Below the pieces are notes generated by a model that worked only from the letters and a program-made list of their open reading frames with translations, did no database searches and was not told the DNA's origin. A stretch of DNA of 31,703 bases from Paramacrobiotus richtersi. Its lineage: Eukaryota; Tardigrada; Eutardigrada; Parachela; Macrobiotidae. Below are positions 9,833 through 21,524 of this stretch, one piece after another (position 1 is the first letter of the stretch; each line of letters begins with the position of its first letter). Made by a program: the position numbers and the translations under genes. The stretch is taken from assembly GCA_034698045.1 (NCBI GenBank), contig JAQGAU010000296.1:1-31703 (forward strand), in the 5' to 3' direction.

Positions 9833-12800
9833 TAAATCTACGTTTTTTAATTTATTTTAAAATCAAGAAGTCCCGGTGGACTGACTCCGCTTCAAAACAG
9901 GGTTTCGCGCTGTATGACACAATTATTTTCTGTGCACTTTTCCAAAGCTGCCACTGTTAATAAAGACCGGAATAACAAATGCATTATTGCTACTAATAAT
10001 AACGACACAAGTCGACTGGACCAGAATAACAAAACTACTGCAATAAACAAGTCGGTGATTTCAAGGAATTACAAAAACAAGATGGATAGCTCCTTAGTTT
10101 TGTAATTTAGAAAAAACACAGGGTGCGACAGTTAAAATGCAGAAACATGTGCCGATTCTAGGAGTTTCGAAATTGCACCGAACATCAAGCACATCCTGTA
10201 TATAGACGGCAACATGTCAGGTTTTAAGGCAATAATTCCACCCATAGTTATAACTATTAGTGAAATCAAAACAGCCGCACACCTATAACCATCGACACAA
10301 AGTGCATCCTTGTCTTTAGTTACCAGAAAACACGGATCTACAGTGTCCAGAAATCCGTTCGTGCACGCAACGTGTGGTTATTGCGCAGGAGCGGTGAAAA
10401 GTTTGAACACATTTCTTTCTCAAATAATTCAACCTTCTATCCAAACTTCTTGAAATTTTCATGGTAAATACACATACATGTGATGGTATTGTTAGACGGG
10501 AACGTAATCCCGTCGGGAACGAACGAATATCGTAGGATGCAGGCTGCTTGTCAGCCTGCAGAATACGGTACGAGAACGACAAAACCCGAAAAGCCGAGAG
10601 GTCAGTTTATCTGATGCTCGAGGCTGAATAGGGTAAACACACAAAAACACACAAAAGCCACAGTCGTGCTGTGCCTGATCGCTGTCTAAGCGTGAATGCC
10701 AGTCTGCGGCTGTGGCAATCAGGAACCAACGGGCCTGATGAGGCGAGTGGCCAACGCATGACGGCAGGCGATGTGGCAAGCCGCTGCTGCCGAGTATGGC
10801 AAGCAGATGCGGCCACGCTCGTCCTGACCGGGAGCAAGCGCCTCTCTAACACCCCCTCCGCAAGCTGAGCGCCGCCCTCGGCGCTCCTACGCCGGGAAGA
10901 AGTGCCTGGCAAGTCCGGGGTATTCCAGGATCGTCCAGTGCATCTGGTGTAGAGGATCCGAGTATGGTATCCAATGTGGCTCAAAACATCGAAATAAAGT
11001 TTATGAAACATCATTCCGTTAACAAAAGTCACTTATTAGTGAAAACGCGCATGGGCATACCCATCGCTTGAGCCTATACAAAACATCACAATGTTAACTG
11101 AAAAAAATCACAAAGAAAATACTATCCTCCTCTATGGTCCGGTATGAGAGTTACTCAGGTAATGAGATCCGTCCGGTTGATGAGGGTTGATTAAAAACAC
11201 AGGAAAACATCGATCATCCATAAGGCATCATCTTTATAAGGCATCTTGTCCATGGTCCTTATTCATCATCAATGTCGTGATCTTTTGGTGAACGGTATCC
11301 AGAACGTGGGCGTTCCGGTTAAGAAGTAGAGGGAGCGGAATCATCCATCGCTGCATCCTCCAATTCCTGTTCGACGGTTGAGCTGAGTTGACCAACCATG
11401 CAAGGTGATCACCCGTGCGCTCATGGACTGGGAGTGGTGACGTTAAAAATCACCTTGGCAGGCAGAAGGAAATACACAAATTCCTAATGAGTATTTAGGA
11501 TCTGTGTTGATTTACGGTATGCTACATCTAGTTATGAGTTTGTAACTAGAAGTGCTGGTTGATGATGTTGTTCACCACCAAGGTATCGTTCAATCGTGCT
11601 GATGTTACGCGCTGAGCGTGGTCCAAAGGATAATGATCCTGCTTGTTGGTGGTAGTTAATTTCGGCTCTCCAGGGGGAGTATTTCCTGGAGCCGTGGATC
11701 AAATTCCAAGCATTGCTCGTCTTCTATCGCTGAATTCCTCTGGGAATCTATCCTTCGTTCTCGTCTGATGCCATGGCAGACGAATCTGATCCAACAGCAA
11801 GTGAATGGTACCCAAGCGATGCATTGTGCAGGCACCACACAGCCGTATACTCCCGGCGTGCAGGTGACCCAGCATCAACAGCAATCAGCACCGGGAAACC
11901 AGCAGTACATGATGAGTGGAAGTACCACTTCATACATTGTGGCTAATCCAACTGCACCGAACAAGGTGGCAGGTTCCACACCACCGGTGAACACCGGAGT
12001 GCGAGAAAACCAACCAATTACAATTACATTTTCGTGTGAATGATTTTAGAATGTCCCACACTCTTGACTTCTGTAGCACGTGGTGTATAAAAACGGAAAA
12101 GAGCAGATTGATACACGTCGGTAATGCTTAGTGCGGTACTATGATACAATAGATGATTGGCTTGGTCGGCCGGTACATAATTAGTTTGGATGGTACTAAG
12201 CAAACAGATCACGCAGTAGTGATAATGACCAGCTGGAGAAACAATGGGCACACGCAGCCATAAACTGACTTGGGAATGGTGAGCTGAACCAGCCATCTTG
12301 CAGACAGGTGACCTCGATTTCGTTCACCCTTCAAACGAGTGCAGCGCGCAATGCGGTAAATGAATTTTGAAAATGCAAAACAATTCTTAAAAAAATTAAA
12401 CAAATCCTAAAAAATGTTTAGTACCATAAGCATGACTGACAAAGCTTATTTGCGTTAGGGATTTTTGAAAAGTTGTGTCTGTCAGATTTAGCAAACCGAA
12501 AACAGTTATAAAATTGAATTTTCCGCCGCTGTATGGTACAGAAATTTTTTCAGTAAAAAAGGCTCTCGCAAGGTGCGTGCTAAACACAAATACAATAATT
12601 TGATTACTTTACGAAGCTATTTCGGTTTTCGCAGGATTTGTTTTGCATTTTTTTCAATTTTGCATTTGGAAAATGTTTTTTAAACGGTCGCTTCGAGAAT
12701 TATGAATACTTCTTTGTTCATAATATGCTATGAACATACGCTCATCAAGTGATATGTGCAGAAGTTCATATTTCGTGATCACTGTGGTGCTATCACCGCT

Positions 12801-13462
12801 TTTGTACATTAGGCCGGCCAAAAAATGGGATGACCTTAAACTTTTCGCCCATTTTGCGCAATAACCGGACGTTGCGCGCACAGACGAATTTCTGGACGCT
12901 GTATATCCATGTTCTGGTTATTAAAACAATGATGTATCTTCGTGTACTGGTTATAGGTGCGCGGCAGTCTTGACTTCATTAATAGTTATAACAATGGGTA
13001 GAAGACAGCCTTATTAATGGAAAGTGACGGAGAGGAAGTAAACCTTTTTTCCCTGCAATACTCCAAGCGGAAGGCCAGTTGGCTAACATCTGTATATCAT
13101 AGGCCAAGACGATATGGCGCTTACGTAAGACTGGTGTGACCCGGTCACCAGCACAAATTTTCGAAAAGTTCTCCATTGTCTCGTGATCATGTCCAGAGGC
13201 TAACTGGCCTGCGAACAAGACAGACTCACTATACTGCTCCCATTTGTGCAAGAGCAGGAAACAGCTATGATTGTATGTTGTTTGCGATCATATCTTTGGT
13301 AGCAAAATATATAAAAATAAACCAGAATTGGGTATCTATAGCGTTTGGGGGAAACAAACGGATACGGGTGGTTATAGGTGATATGTGTATCCGTAGCGCC
13401 ATAGCGGCTGTGGGTGTTTATGGGCGACTACAGCCATTTCAAAATTGAAAACCGTTGATTCA
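9833..13462. other. 3.6-kb interior between inverted repeats, no secure gene
   Basis: No transposase motif is found. The most protein-like frames are 11768-12043 (+), a Gln/Thr/Pro-rich stretch (QVTQHQQQSAPGNQQYMM), and 12979-13251 (-), where HDHETMENFSKICAGDR follows a possible TTGTTCGCAG acceptor. Neither has a second exon I can support. Short hairpins occur at about 10495 (GACGGGAACGTAATCCCGTC), about 10540 (GCAGGCTGCTTGTCAGCCTGC), 10867-10886 and about 11663-11694 (GGCTCTCCAGG paired with CCTGGAGCC). Bases 10660-10930 are distinctly GC-rich. Confidence 0.35.
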
Positions 13463-13802
13463 ATAAAAAAAACTTCGCTGACCTGCCGGCCATCCGTGAC
13501 CAGCCAGCCAGCCGCCCAGTGACCAGCCAGCCATTACCAACCAGTGGCCAGCCATGACCACTGATTAGCACTACCCCTAGTTAATGCCGTTAGGATCCCT
13601 GCTAAGCAGAAACGCTCCGTAGTTCCACAAACTGCCATGAAGATCTGCACTTGTCTGGTATCATAATTATTAGCAGTTTTCTTTGCTTTCTTTCGGCTAA
13701 TCTTGAGGAAAAACCGATTCATGGTGAAGCGAACGCGAAGCGTTTCAATTTCGACAGATGCAACCAAATCACACGTGGAATAACGTTGCGAAGGCTGGTC
13801 TG
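13463..13802 (-). repeat. Right arm of long inverted repeat
   Basis: Inverted counterpart of 9474-9832, ending CGTTGCGAAGGCTGGTCTG. It carries the GACCAGCCAGCC array (13494-13560) and the Cys-poor core with GTCTGGTATCATAATTATTAGCA. The two arms differ by many substitutions and small indels, so if they bound one 4.3-kb transposon it is old. Two separate copies in opposite orientation are equally possible. Confidence 0.65.
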
Positions 13803-14331
13803 ATATTTTGGTAATTTTGGAAATTTTTATGAATTACCTGTATGGCTTTGCGCAATTAATGTCAAAGAAACGAAGTGAATCGGTTTGATGGGCACTTTGT
13901 GAAAATTGTCGATCTGTTTATGTGCAGGTTTAACATTACGGTTTACGGCGATCTTTTTATTGGCTTTTATTGGTAGCTGCTTTCATGCACGCTTTGCTTA
14001 CGCAGAAGTGAGTTGAGCCTAGCAGTCATATGTGAAGTTTCTGTGTTTCTCTAGAACTTAGTGATGTTTCGCTGTGTGGTGTGTGTGATCAGACTCATGT
14101 AATCCTCGCAAGTGGTTTGTCCGTTTGTTCTATGAATAACCCAACGCAGTTTATTACCGGATTCGGTTGTTTTTCCGTGTGGTATAGAAGTACCATATTC
14201 AGCTGTTCGTTTGCAAACATTATTGCGAAAGTATGCCTTCTAACGACAACCGCCGGGTTTCATATCAAATTCGAAATGCACTGCTACTCCGCCTCTTGTA
14301 GTATTACTGTTTCAAACGGGTTACCCAAACA
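13803..14331. other. No recognised gene; 3' flank of the second Ly6 gene
   Basis: AT-rich sequence downstream of the minus-strand Ly6 stop codon. A plus-strand frame at 14081-14335 is open for 84 codons with a scattered Cys-rich composition but no recognised pattern. Confidence 0.3.
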
Positions 14332-17300
14332 TTAAAGCTGGACAAACCATTGGTTCACTGAAACGAAAAAAACTCCTCCAGCCATTTGAAGATGTTGAGA
14401 AACTCCGGTGTCCGAGCCGGAAGTCATAACTTCTTCGATAGTTCTGTTATTGCACAATGACTGGTTGCAAAAGCAGAAAGTGTGGTATCCATTGGTATCG
14501 GGTGTAGAACAACCAAGCTTGTGTAATTCAGGATAACTGGAAAACGACATTTTCTGTACTTTCAAATTCGCAGCAAAATATCTATAGCTTGCAAACAACT
14601 TTTACCCGAGACCATTGAAGGAAAAAACCGTTAGAAAACTAGATGCCGGAAGTTTACAAAATCTCGACAATTACGGTACGACGGAAGACTCAGGACACCG
14701 TGGTGCTCCGCTTTACATTTTCTCGAGGACAATACCCAACCCTGCCTTATAGCAATCCATGCTGTCGGGGTACTACATTTCGGCATGCTACAGTGCGACG
14801 CGCGAGCTATCGGCGCGGGACGTTTAGGTGGCTGGTATTTTTTGCACATTGTACAAATAGTAAGTGGTTGGTAAATACGCATGTTCAGCAAACAGTGGCG
14901 CTAATTTGACTAGTTCTGATTTGTGCGTATGCGTGAACCGATGGTCTAACTTGGGAATGTTTTGTGGCTACGTTACGTATGCACGAAAACTGATAGCGAC
15001 CTTTACTGGTACGACGAATGACCTGTGCAAGGACCACAGAAGCAGCGCATAACTTGCACTACCGACAACGATGCATGGAATTAGTCACCGCGATCATGTA
15101 GCTACAAAGAATGTGGCTAGCAATGGTGTAACATTCTGTGCCAGAATAGCACAAAGACATAAGCGGCCCGAAACGGAGTGAGAAAAGTGAAAACCGGAAG
15201 ACTACTACAAAGACATGCTACTAATTATCAACATATGTAATGCAATAAGAGTTACGCCCCTTTTTTGCAAAACAGTTACTCTGAATGATCCATCCATTCG
15301 ATCTTCAAAACCGATATATCATTTGAAAGCTCAGAAAACCTATATTTGCCATCACGACCAAAAAGCAGGGAAAACGAAGCCGTTGAGAAATAACAGGAGT
15401 TTCAGAGTTAACCAATGGGAAGCGAGCTTCATAGCGCAATTTTGCGCGGGGTCACCTAGTTGCATATAAAGTCGGAATGTCGTTGGCCAATGAGAGCGCA
15501 TTTCTTGGTCGTTGTGGACGTTATAATTGATAGCTGATTCTGTCCTCATGTCAGAACAGTTTTACCGTACAGATCTACCGTCGTAATAAAACATATCAAA
15601 CACATTAACTGATATTATATAACTTAGCGGTGCTATCCTCATATTTACCGTATCTAGATACCCATGTAGATACGGTAAATATGAGCAGAGCATTTTCGCC
15701 AGGTTGAAGCATTTCGGTAGAATGCTGCATGATGTTCACCTTTCGTATTCCGAAAGAACCACGCCCCGCTGACCTCAAAACAAGGTTCTTGCCTTGTATA
15801 TAGCGCAAAAAAGTGCAAACTCACGCTCACTGTTACTGATAACTCTTTTAGGGTATCACGTATGTTGATACCGGCATGAAAATATTAGGCATTTTTGTTT
15901 GCGAAACAAATAAGAAGTAATTCCGGAAACGCTGGAAAAATCTTGAAGCGAGTTCGAGCAGCCGTTTCTTGGGCTGTGCAGCCTGTGCCGCAGCTTTTCC
16001 TTAATCGTTGACTTATTACAGAAATCTACTTCGAACATCAGCATTTTGTTATAGAAGGAAGTAACTACATATTTCTCTCTGCTGTGTAAAATGGAGCTAT
16101 GCTCCGTTGCAGGTGCCATTAAAGCTTTTCTTTAACGAAAACGCTTTTTATGTGGGTGGCGCTTTTGATGACAATGAGTGTCGCTTGTTGTGCTTGTTTC
16201 TGCTGATTGTACTTTGACAAGTAAAGCAGCACATAGCACATTTTTTACGGATCATGGGATGTAGCACTATTCCTCCCAATGCTTTATCAGCAGGGAAAAT
16301 CATAATAACATGGGGGAAAATCACTTTTTAACCCAAACCAGCCTTGGCAACGCAACGCTTCTTGCACCTTCGAATCTGTCAAAACTGAATCATTTCGGAT
16401 TCCTTTTGCCCTGAGTCAGTCTTGCACCGCGATGGACCAAAAGAAAGCAAAAAATGCGGTGAGTATTTTGATAACAAATAACTGTTTTTCATGGCGGTTG
16501 AAGGAAATGCGAAGCGATTCTTTTTAACACGGGCAAGAGCCAGAAAGTTGAAAGTTGTGTCCGTAGAAACACACGGCATCTACAAACGCCCCGAATATCC
16601 TTCAACCGCCATGAAACAACACTTATTCATATCTACTCACCAAATTTTTCGCTTTTTTTGTCCATCGCAGGGCAAGACTAACTCAGGGCAAAACGAATCC
16701 AAAGTGTTTCAGTTTCGAAGGACTCGAAGGCGCAAAAAGCGTTGCGTTGCGAAGGCTGGTTTGGGTTAAACAGTGATTCCCCCCATGTTATTATGATTTC
16801 CCTGCTGATAAAGCATTGGGGGGAAAGGTGCTATATCCCGCGATCCGTTAAAAATGTGCTACATACTGCTGTACTTGTCGAAGTATTTGAATTTCGGAAA
16901 GCACAAAATGCGTTACATGGACATCATGGAAAGAGCTTGTGAAGTAAAAAGGTGCAACGGCTGGTTCGACATAAAAGTTGAAAAAAACAGTTAGTTTCGT
17001 GAAAAAGCTTTTTGTACGTCACCTTGTGGCATCGGCAAAGCAGCACTTACCTGCGCTCATCGCCTCCACATCCTCTTGCGAAAATCATACCTACAGTGAA
17101 GAAATTTGCAAGGTTAGTGCCACGCTGGCAGGACCCAGCTTGTGATTCTCACAGCGTCATAAGTGATGGCTGACAGAGATTTAAACTGTAAGTTGTCGTA
17201 GAACTGCACAACCTAAGCCAGGTGAGAGCACTCGACGATGGCTGCAGTAGAGGACCAGAGCGAAGGAACACACAGATTACTGTACCCGCGAGATCAAAAT

Positions 17301-19889
17301 TAATGAGTAAGAAATTTGTCCCCTTCGCGATCAATGGCTTACCTGGACAGTGTGATCAGTATGTGTATGCAGAGTACGATTATTCGACGCGCAAGTTTCC
17401 GAATACACCACTCTGTGAATCGTTTAATCTCGCGCGTATAGCAAGTACTTTAAAAATGAACCACCGCATCACCACTGCTTACCGTAATAAATAGATTTCT
17501 TTTTTTTGCAATAAATTTGCACTACAGGAAAGACCGCCTACAGGCAACATAAAACACGTTTGCTTGAGTATAGAGGACCTCCCCTTTTCTTCGGTGGATT
17601 ACGGACTCATGGATTCTGAAGGGTCTTACGATACTTTGAAGAGACCGGTCACTCACGCTAATACCAGGTACGAATATATGAAAAATTCATTCGGTATCTC
17701 ATTGCGCGTACCCATACGTTCATTTGCTAAATGCTGCCCGTATTATGATAACAATCACTCCAAGCAAAGCCGCGAAGTAATTGTTGTAGCTGAATTTTTC
17801 ATATACTGTACCGTGGATAATGACGTGGGTCTTTTAACACTGGGAGAACTTTAGTGGTTACTCTGACCACCACCAACACAATTAATTCTACAAAAAATAC
17901 AGAAAAAATTTTTAATACAAATCTCTGCGGCTGTGTGACTAAAATATCGTCTAGTTTGCTGCAACATTGTTTTTGGATACATTGGCCCAACCGGAAGTCC
18001 AGAACTGCGTTGGTTACTGTGACCATCCCTCATCCCTGCTCAGACTTGCAGCTTCAATACACAGAGAGTCCCCATTTTTACTGCTAAAGAAAAAATTCTG
18101 CGACTGCAGGAAAGTATCACCATTGTGTTGGCGTGTCAAAACGTATTGTACGGTGTCTTTCGTCCTGCAAAAAAAATCGGATGCATTCGGCATACTTGTT
18201 TTGTGTGCTGAATGAGCCGTGAGTACGGCTATAGTCACTGACTGGACAGAAGCGTGGTCAGTTCTGCGCTACTGACCGGTGCCTGATTAAACGACTCTCT
18301 CTGTTTCCTTCAAATTGGTGACTCTCACCACAAAAGTCTTCCGTGTAGATGAAAAGTGAAAGTTCTCGAACTGTTAAAACAACATCGAGATGCTGATCGG
18401 TTCTTAATTTCAGCAAGTTTGTACAAACATTTTCCTGTTTGATACCCGTCAAAGACCGACGAGACAGTTGCAAAATTTACCGGCACAGTATTGCGCGAAG
18501 CAAAAGTGTTTTCATGACATAAGATCATAATTATTATATGGGTTACGGCTTAACGGTTCGCGTACTTTGGTGAACACTCTGGGCACAAATGTCGGAAATA
18601 ATTCGTCAAAAAATTGGTAAAAAAATAATCTGTCAGATATTTTGCGGCTATGTGGCTAAAATAACCTGCGCTTTCTAACAGTGTTGCGCTTGATGGTGTA
18701 CGTGCTACCCGAAGTTCAGAACTGCCGTGGACAAAGTTTGCATCCCTGTCGCACGGTAGCACTATAAACGCAATAGCACCGACTCATGTTAAACAATAGT
18801 TTTGAAAAAAAATATGCTTATTCGACTGACTTTGAGCTATATGATGACATTAATGGTGGCTAACAGTACATTCTGAAAGATGCACAAAAAATTGAACAGC
18901 ATTAGGAACCGGTGTTTACTGCGCCGAATGATCCCGATTGCTGGTCAAGAGGCCTAGGCCTACACATTTGGACGGAATCGGAATGGCGGAATCGGAATCG
19001 TTTCACGGAACGGAATACACTTTGTCGGAATGCTATATGGAACGAATTCTCGGAATCGGAATACAATACCGGAACGGAATACATATTTTCGGAATAGGAA
19101 TGTCACGGAGGCCTACATGGACGACACCCAGACAAGCCATAATCCGAAGGAACTCTGAAGGAATTCTGAAGGAACTCGGACGAAGAATCCGAGAAAGCAA
19201 TGGAAACCCCCGGACAACAGAGTTCTTGCGACAAAGAATTAGCATAGAAATTCAGCGAGGAAACGGAATTTGTGTATTGGGGACTGTTGACACCACTAAG
19301 GAGATGGAAAATGTGTTTTTGTTGTTCAATGTGTAGCTGTTTTTGATATTTGTTATTGCCTCTCAGCTTTGATGCACGAGGTTTCAAACACAGCCATAAT
19401 CCGTCTCCGCTGGCCACATGCGCGCTTTGCATACTGACGCGCAGCTGACCAAACTGAGCCCCTTTGACTAACTGAGGTAGACACGGGTCAGGCTACCCTG
19501 CGCCTGTCCGCTCTTTTTCCCTTACCTGCGCAAGAGATATGCGTCTTGTTATCTCTGCTCTTTGTTCTATCATCGTGTTCTAATTTGGCTATCTATCTAA
19601 AAACTTAAATCATACTGCCAGACAAAATTAACTGGCCAGACAATAAATTAACAATATTGTCGCTCGCGTGAACGTATCTGCAACTATTGAAGTCATCATA
19701 GAGGAAATTAACTGGCCAGTAGGAGTCGTGTGCCCACTGTGTCCGCAAAAGTATTCCGTCTAAGCAAACACCTCCGGTATTCGGACTGTTAATTCTATTG
19801 GCCGAAAAACAAGAAAGCGCCCTCGTACAGTCTGTAACAGCCAAGTATAGTATAGCATATAGTAAAGCAGAAAAGTATAGAAGACTCAT
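14332..19889 (-). CDS. Second Ly6/uPAR-type three-finger protein, three exons
   Basis: Minus-strand exons: 19889-19772 (tentative), 17147-17051 and 14536-14332. Exon 2 encodes SQAGSC and then FFTVGMIFARGCGGDER, and ends at an ideal donor (GCGCAG|GTAAGTG). Exon 3 follows TTTTCCAG and encodes YPELHKLGC, an 11-residue gap, then C-F-C-NQSLCNN. The phase-2 join makes Ser. RGC..., C-x11-C-x-C-x4-CN is the closing half of the Ly6 fold and aligns with the gene at 2323. The candidate exon 1 begins with a signal peptide (MSLLYFSALLYAILYLAV) and ALSCFSAN, where the fold's first strand should be. It keeps frame, giving 139 residues, the usual Ly6 size. The second Cys of CxxC is absent, as in forms lacking the extra loop-I disulfide. 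The tail is only mildly hydrophobic, so GPI anchoring is uncertain. Exons 2-3 are much better supported than exon 1. Confidence 0.5.
14537..16119. other. Intron of the second Ly6 gene, proximal part
   Basis: This is the 3' part of the 2,514-nt intron (14537-17050). It contains the perfect hairpin at 15638-15685 and no convincing coding frame. A short plus-strand frame near 14930-15052 ends in TNDLCKDH, faintly like a Ly6 terminus, but lacks the rest of the domain. Confidence 0.35.
15638..15685. repeat. Perfect 19-bp inverted repeat with 10-nt loop
   Basis: CTCATATTTACCGTATCTA (15638-15656) is exactly reversed and complemented at 15667-15685, with spacer GATACCCATG. It could be an RNA hairpin in the intron or the core of a small palindromic element. 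No flanking duplication is evident. Confidence 0.8.
16120..17010. mobile_element. Foldback element, about 0.9 kb, in a Ly6 intron
   Basis: Two inverted arms centred near 16555. CCAATGCTTTATCAGCAGGGAA (16278 onwards) is mirrored near 16800-16821; AACCCAAACCAGCCTT (16331 onwards) near 16755-16770; CATGGCGGTTGAAGGA (16491 onwards) near 16600-16615. Outer parts (AGCTTTTCTTTAACGAAAA against GTTTCGTGAAAAAGCTT) match less well, so the ends are approximate. The arm core is the same family as 9474, 13802 and 22370. No transposase is encoded. Confidence 0.7.
17148..18949. other. Mixed region: possible nested plus-strand exons and a direct repeat
   Basis: If the Ly6 model is right this is its first intron. 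A plus-strand frame (17544-17854) is described separately. Two same-orientation repeat copies share CTGCGGCTGTGTGACTAAAATA (17925) with TTGCGGCTATGTGGCTAAAATA (18642), and CCGGAAGTCCAGAACTGC (17991) with CCCGAAGTTCAGAACTGC (18709). They cover about 17863-18036 and 18580-18765. Confidence 0.4.
17544..17854 (+). CDS. Possible exon rich in tyrosine motifs
   Basis: After a CCTACAG acceptor the frame reads NIKHVCLSIEDLPF, SSVDYGLMDSEGSYDTLKRP and NTRYEYMKNSF, then continues to TAA-type termination at 17854. Three Y-x-x-hydrophobic motifs (YGLM, YDTL, YEYM) resemble a receptor cytoplasmic tail. An upstream frame ending HRITTAYR|GTAATAAAT (17484) would join in phase 1. No membrane helix, signal peptide or known domain is visible. 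It would be nested in an intron of the minus-strand Ly6 gene, which lowers confidence; it may be a chance frame. Confidence 0.25.
18950..19115. repeat. GGAAT/GGAATCGG-rich repeat flanked by GAGGCCTA
   Basis: GGAATCGGAATGGCGGAATCGGAATCG and related words run from about 18972 to 19101. The edges carry GAGGCCTAGGCCTACA (18949) and GGAGGCCTACATGG (19107), which are direct copies of the same motif. It is simple-repeat DNA with no credible coding meaning despite an open frame across it. Confidence 0.6.
19116..19604. other. No recognised gene
   Basis: A frame continues from the GGAAT repeat to 19336 on the plus strand but has no domain. A short direct repeat AATTAACTGGCCAG lies just beyond, at about 19627 and 19706. 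Confidence 0.3.
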
Positions 19890-20000
19890 GTTCTCCACTG
19901 TGCGATGTAATTTACACTTCAGATTCACCTCTTCCCCAGATAGCCCATTCATTTTACCACAAATAACATTACGGGTCTCACGTTTTAAACACTTCCAGAA

Positions 20001-20424
20001 TTAAGGGAGTTTCAGAATTGCGAGCCTTCGATCTGGAAACTCTGCTGTACCCTTGGTGGAAAATACACCATTTTTACTTCCAACTTCGACTGAAAACTGC
20101 GGGCTGATACGGAACTGAACTCCATTTGATTTTTCTTCTAACTTACTCATCAAGGTAGAGAGGTTTTGCGGGCGACGCGTTAAGCAACAGTTAGGGATGG
20201 ATAGGCGGGGCCGAGCAGAACGATGTAGCAAAGAAACACGATGGACAATGTTGCTGATCTTTACTATACATACCAAGGCAGCGTGTTTTCGCAGCAACCT
20301 GCACATTGTTTGAAAAAATAAGTGATGGGACAACGAGCCGCTTGTCTGCGGCCGAAAACGTATACAATTTCGACCCATGTTTCACTGCAGCGCGAACGAG
20401 ACGGTCTCGTTGCACAAGTACTTG
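20001..20424 (-). CDS. Unrecognised two-exon gene fragment
   Basis: Exon a runs from at most 20424 down to 20274 and encodes VQRDRLVRAAVKHGSKLYTF, then SAADKRLVVPSLIFSNNVQV and AAKTRCL. It ends at a GTATGT donor in phase 1. Exon b runs 20137 to 20001 after GTAAGTTAG and encodes EEKSNGVQFRISPQFSVEVG, then SKNGVFSTKGTAEF and PDRRLAILKLP with a stop. The phases fit and both parts have protein-like composition. The 5' end is unknown (stop in frame at 20425-20427), so at least one upstream exon is missing. I recognise no family. Confidence 0.35.
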
Positions 20425-20739
20425 TTACTGGTTAGCTGCTGTATCCTTTCATACAAAAGTAAGAAATGCTTTCTAAGCATACAATGCGCTGACAGTTCAG
20501 TTGTGCGATACAAAACGAAGGATCCCTGTAAAATCTAGGAAAAGTGGAAAGAGTACACTAGAGCATCCTTGTTCGAAAAAAGGGATATGTTTTCGCCGGG
20601 AACGATTTAGCATAGCGGTCTACGAGGCGCTTTTCCTGGCTTCTTGTGTCTCCGGAATGCATTGGTATTTATGTCTGGTATATGCGCCGTACCATATCAC
20701 AATATGCTCCATTTATTTTGGCGTAAGAGGACTTCGACT
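20425..20739. other. No recognised gene
   Basis: Gap between the two-exon fragment and the foldback element. Open frames are short and featureless. Confidence 0.35.
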
Positions 20740-21524
20740 GTAACCGGCAATTATGCCCCCCCCCCCGCCAAAATGTCCCCCCGGACATTATTGCCGGGTC
20801 CCCTTTGTAACCATCCCGAAATGTGTAACCCGTGCACTGGCTTGGTGGAACGAAGGACCTAGGAGGCCTGGACAAAAACGGGATCAGTCCGAGGATTGCC
20901 ACCAAGCGCTACCACCGCCACCAGTGTGACCAACTCCAAATTTGACCAAAGGTGACATTTTTACCGGCTTTCCAGGAAGTGAGAGTACATTAACATGGAT
21001 ACAAAGGGGGACATTATTGCCGGTGATGTTCTGGGTACTGCACCAAGGGGGGACATTATTGCCGGTGTTGTTCTGGGTACTGCACAAAAAAGGACATTAT
21101 TGCCGGTGTTGTTCTGGGTACTGCACAAAAAGGGACATTATTGCCGGTGTTGTTCTGGGTACTGCACCAAGGGGGGACATTATTGCCGGTGTTGTTCTGG
21201 GTACTGTACAACTGTACAAAGGGGACATTATTGCCGGTACTGCGGGGGACATTATTGCCGGTACCACACAGGACATTATTGCCGGTGATGTTGTGGGTAC
21301 TGTACCAAATGGGGCATTATTGTCGGTACAACGGCAGGCCAGTCTGGTTATGGAGGTTTCCAAACAAGACCAGGAGGTGAAAGAATAAGCCCTGGAGGCT
21401 TCCAAATGGGTTCCGGAGGTTCCAGATGTGTCCAGAAGGGTTCACGAGGTGCTTCAGGTATCCAAACGGGATCTGGAAGTGCGCAGTTCCGTTGTAGAGG
21501 CATCTGACCACTTCCAGACCCCGT

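Noticed and set aside
10735..10760. Hammerhead ribozyme core (CTGATGAG)
   Set aside because: The GAAA box and the three-stem arrangement around it were not found.
18938..19336. 132-codon plus-strand frame
   Set aside because: It is produced largely by the GGAAT repeat and has no recognisable protein feature.
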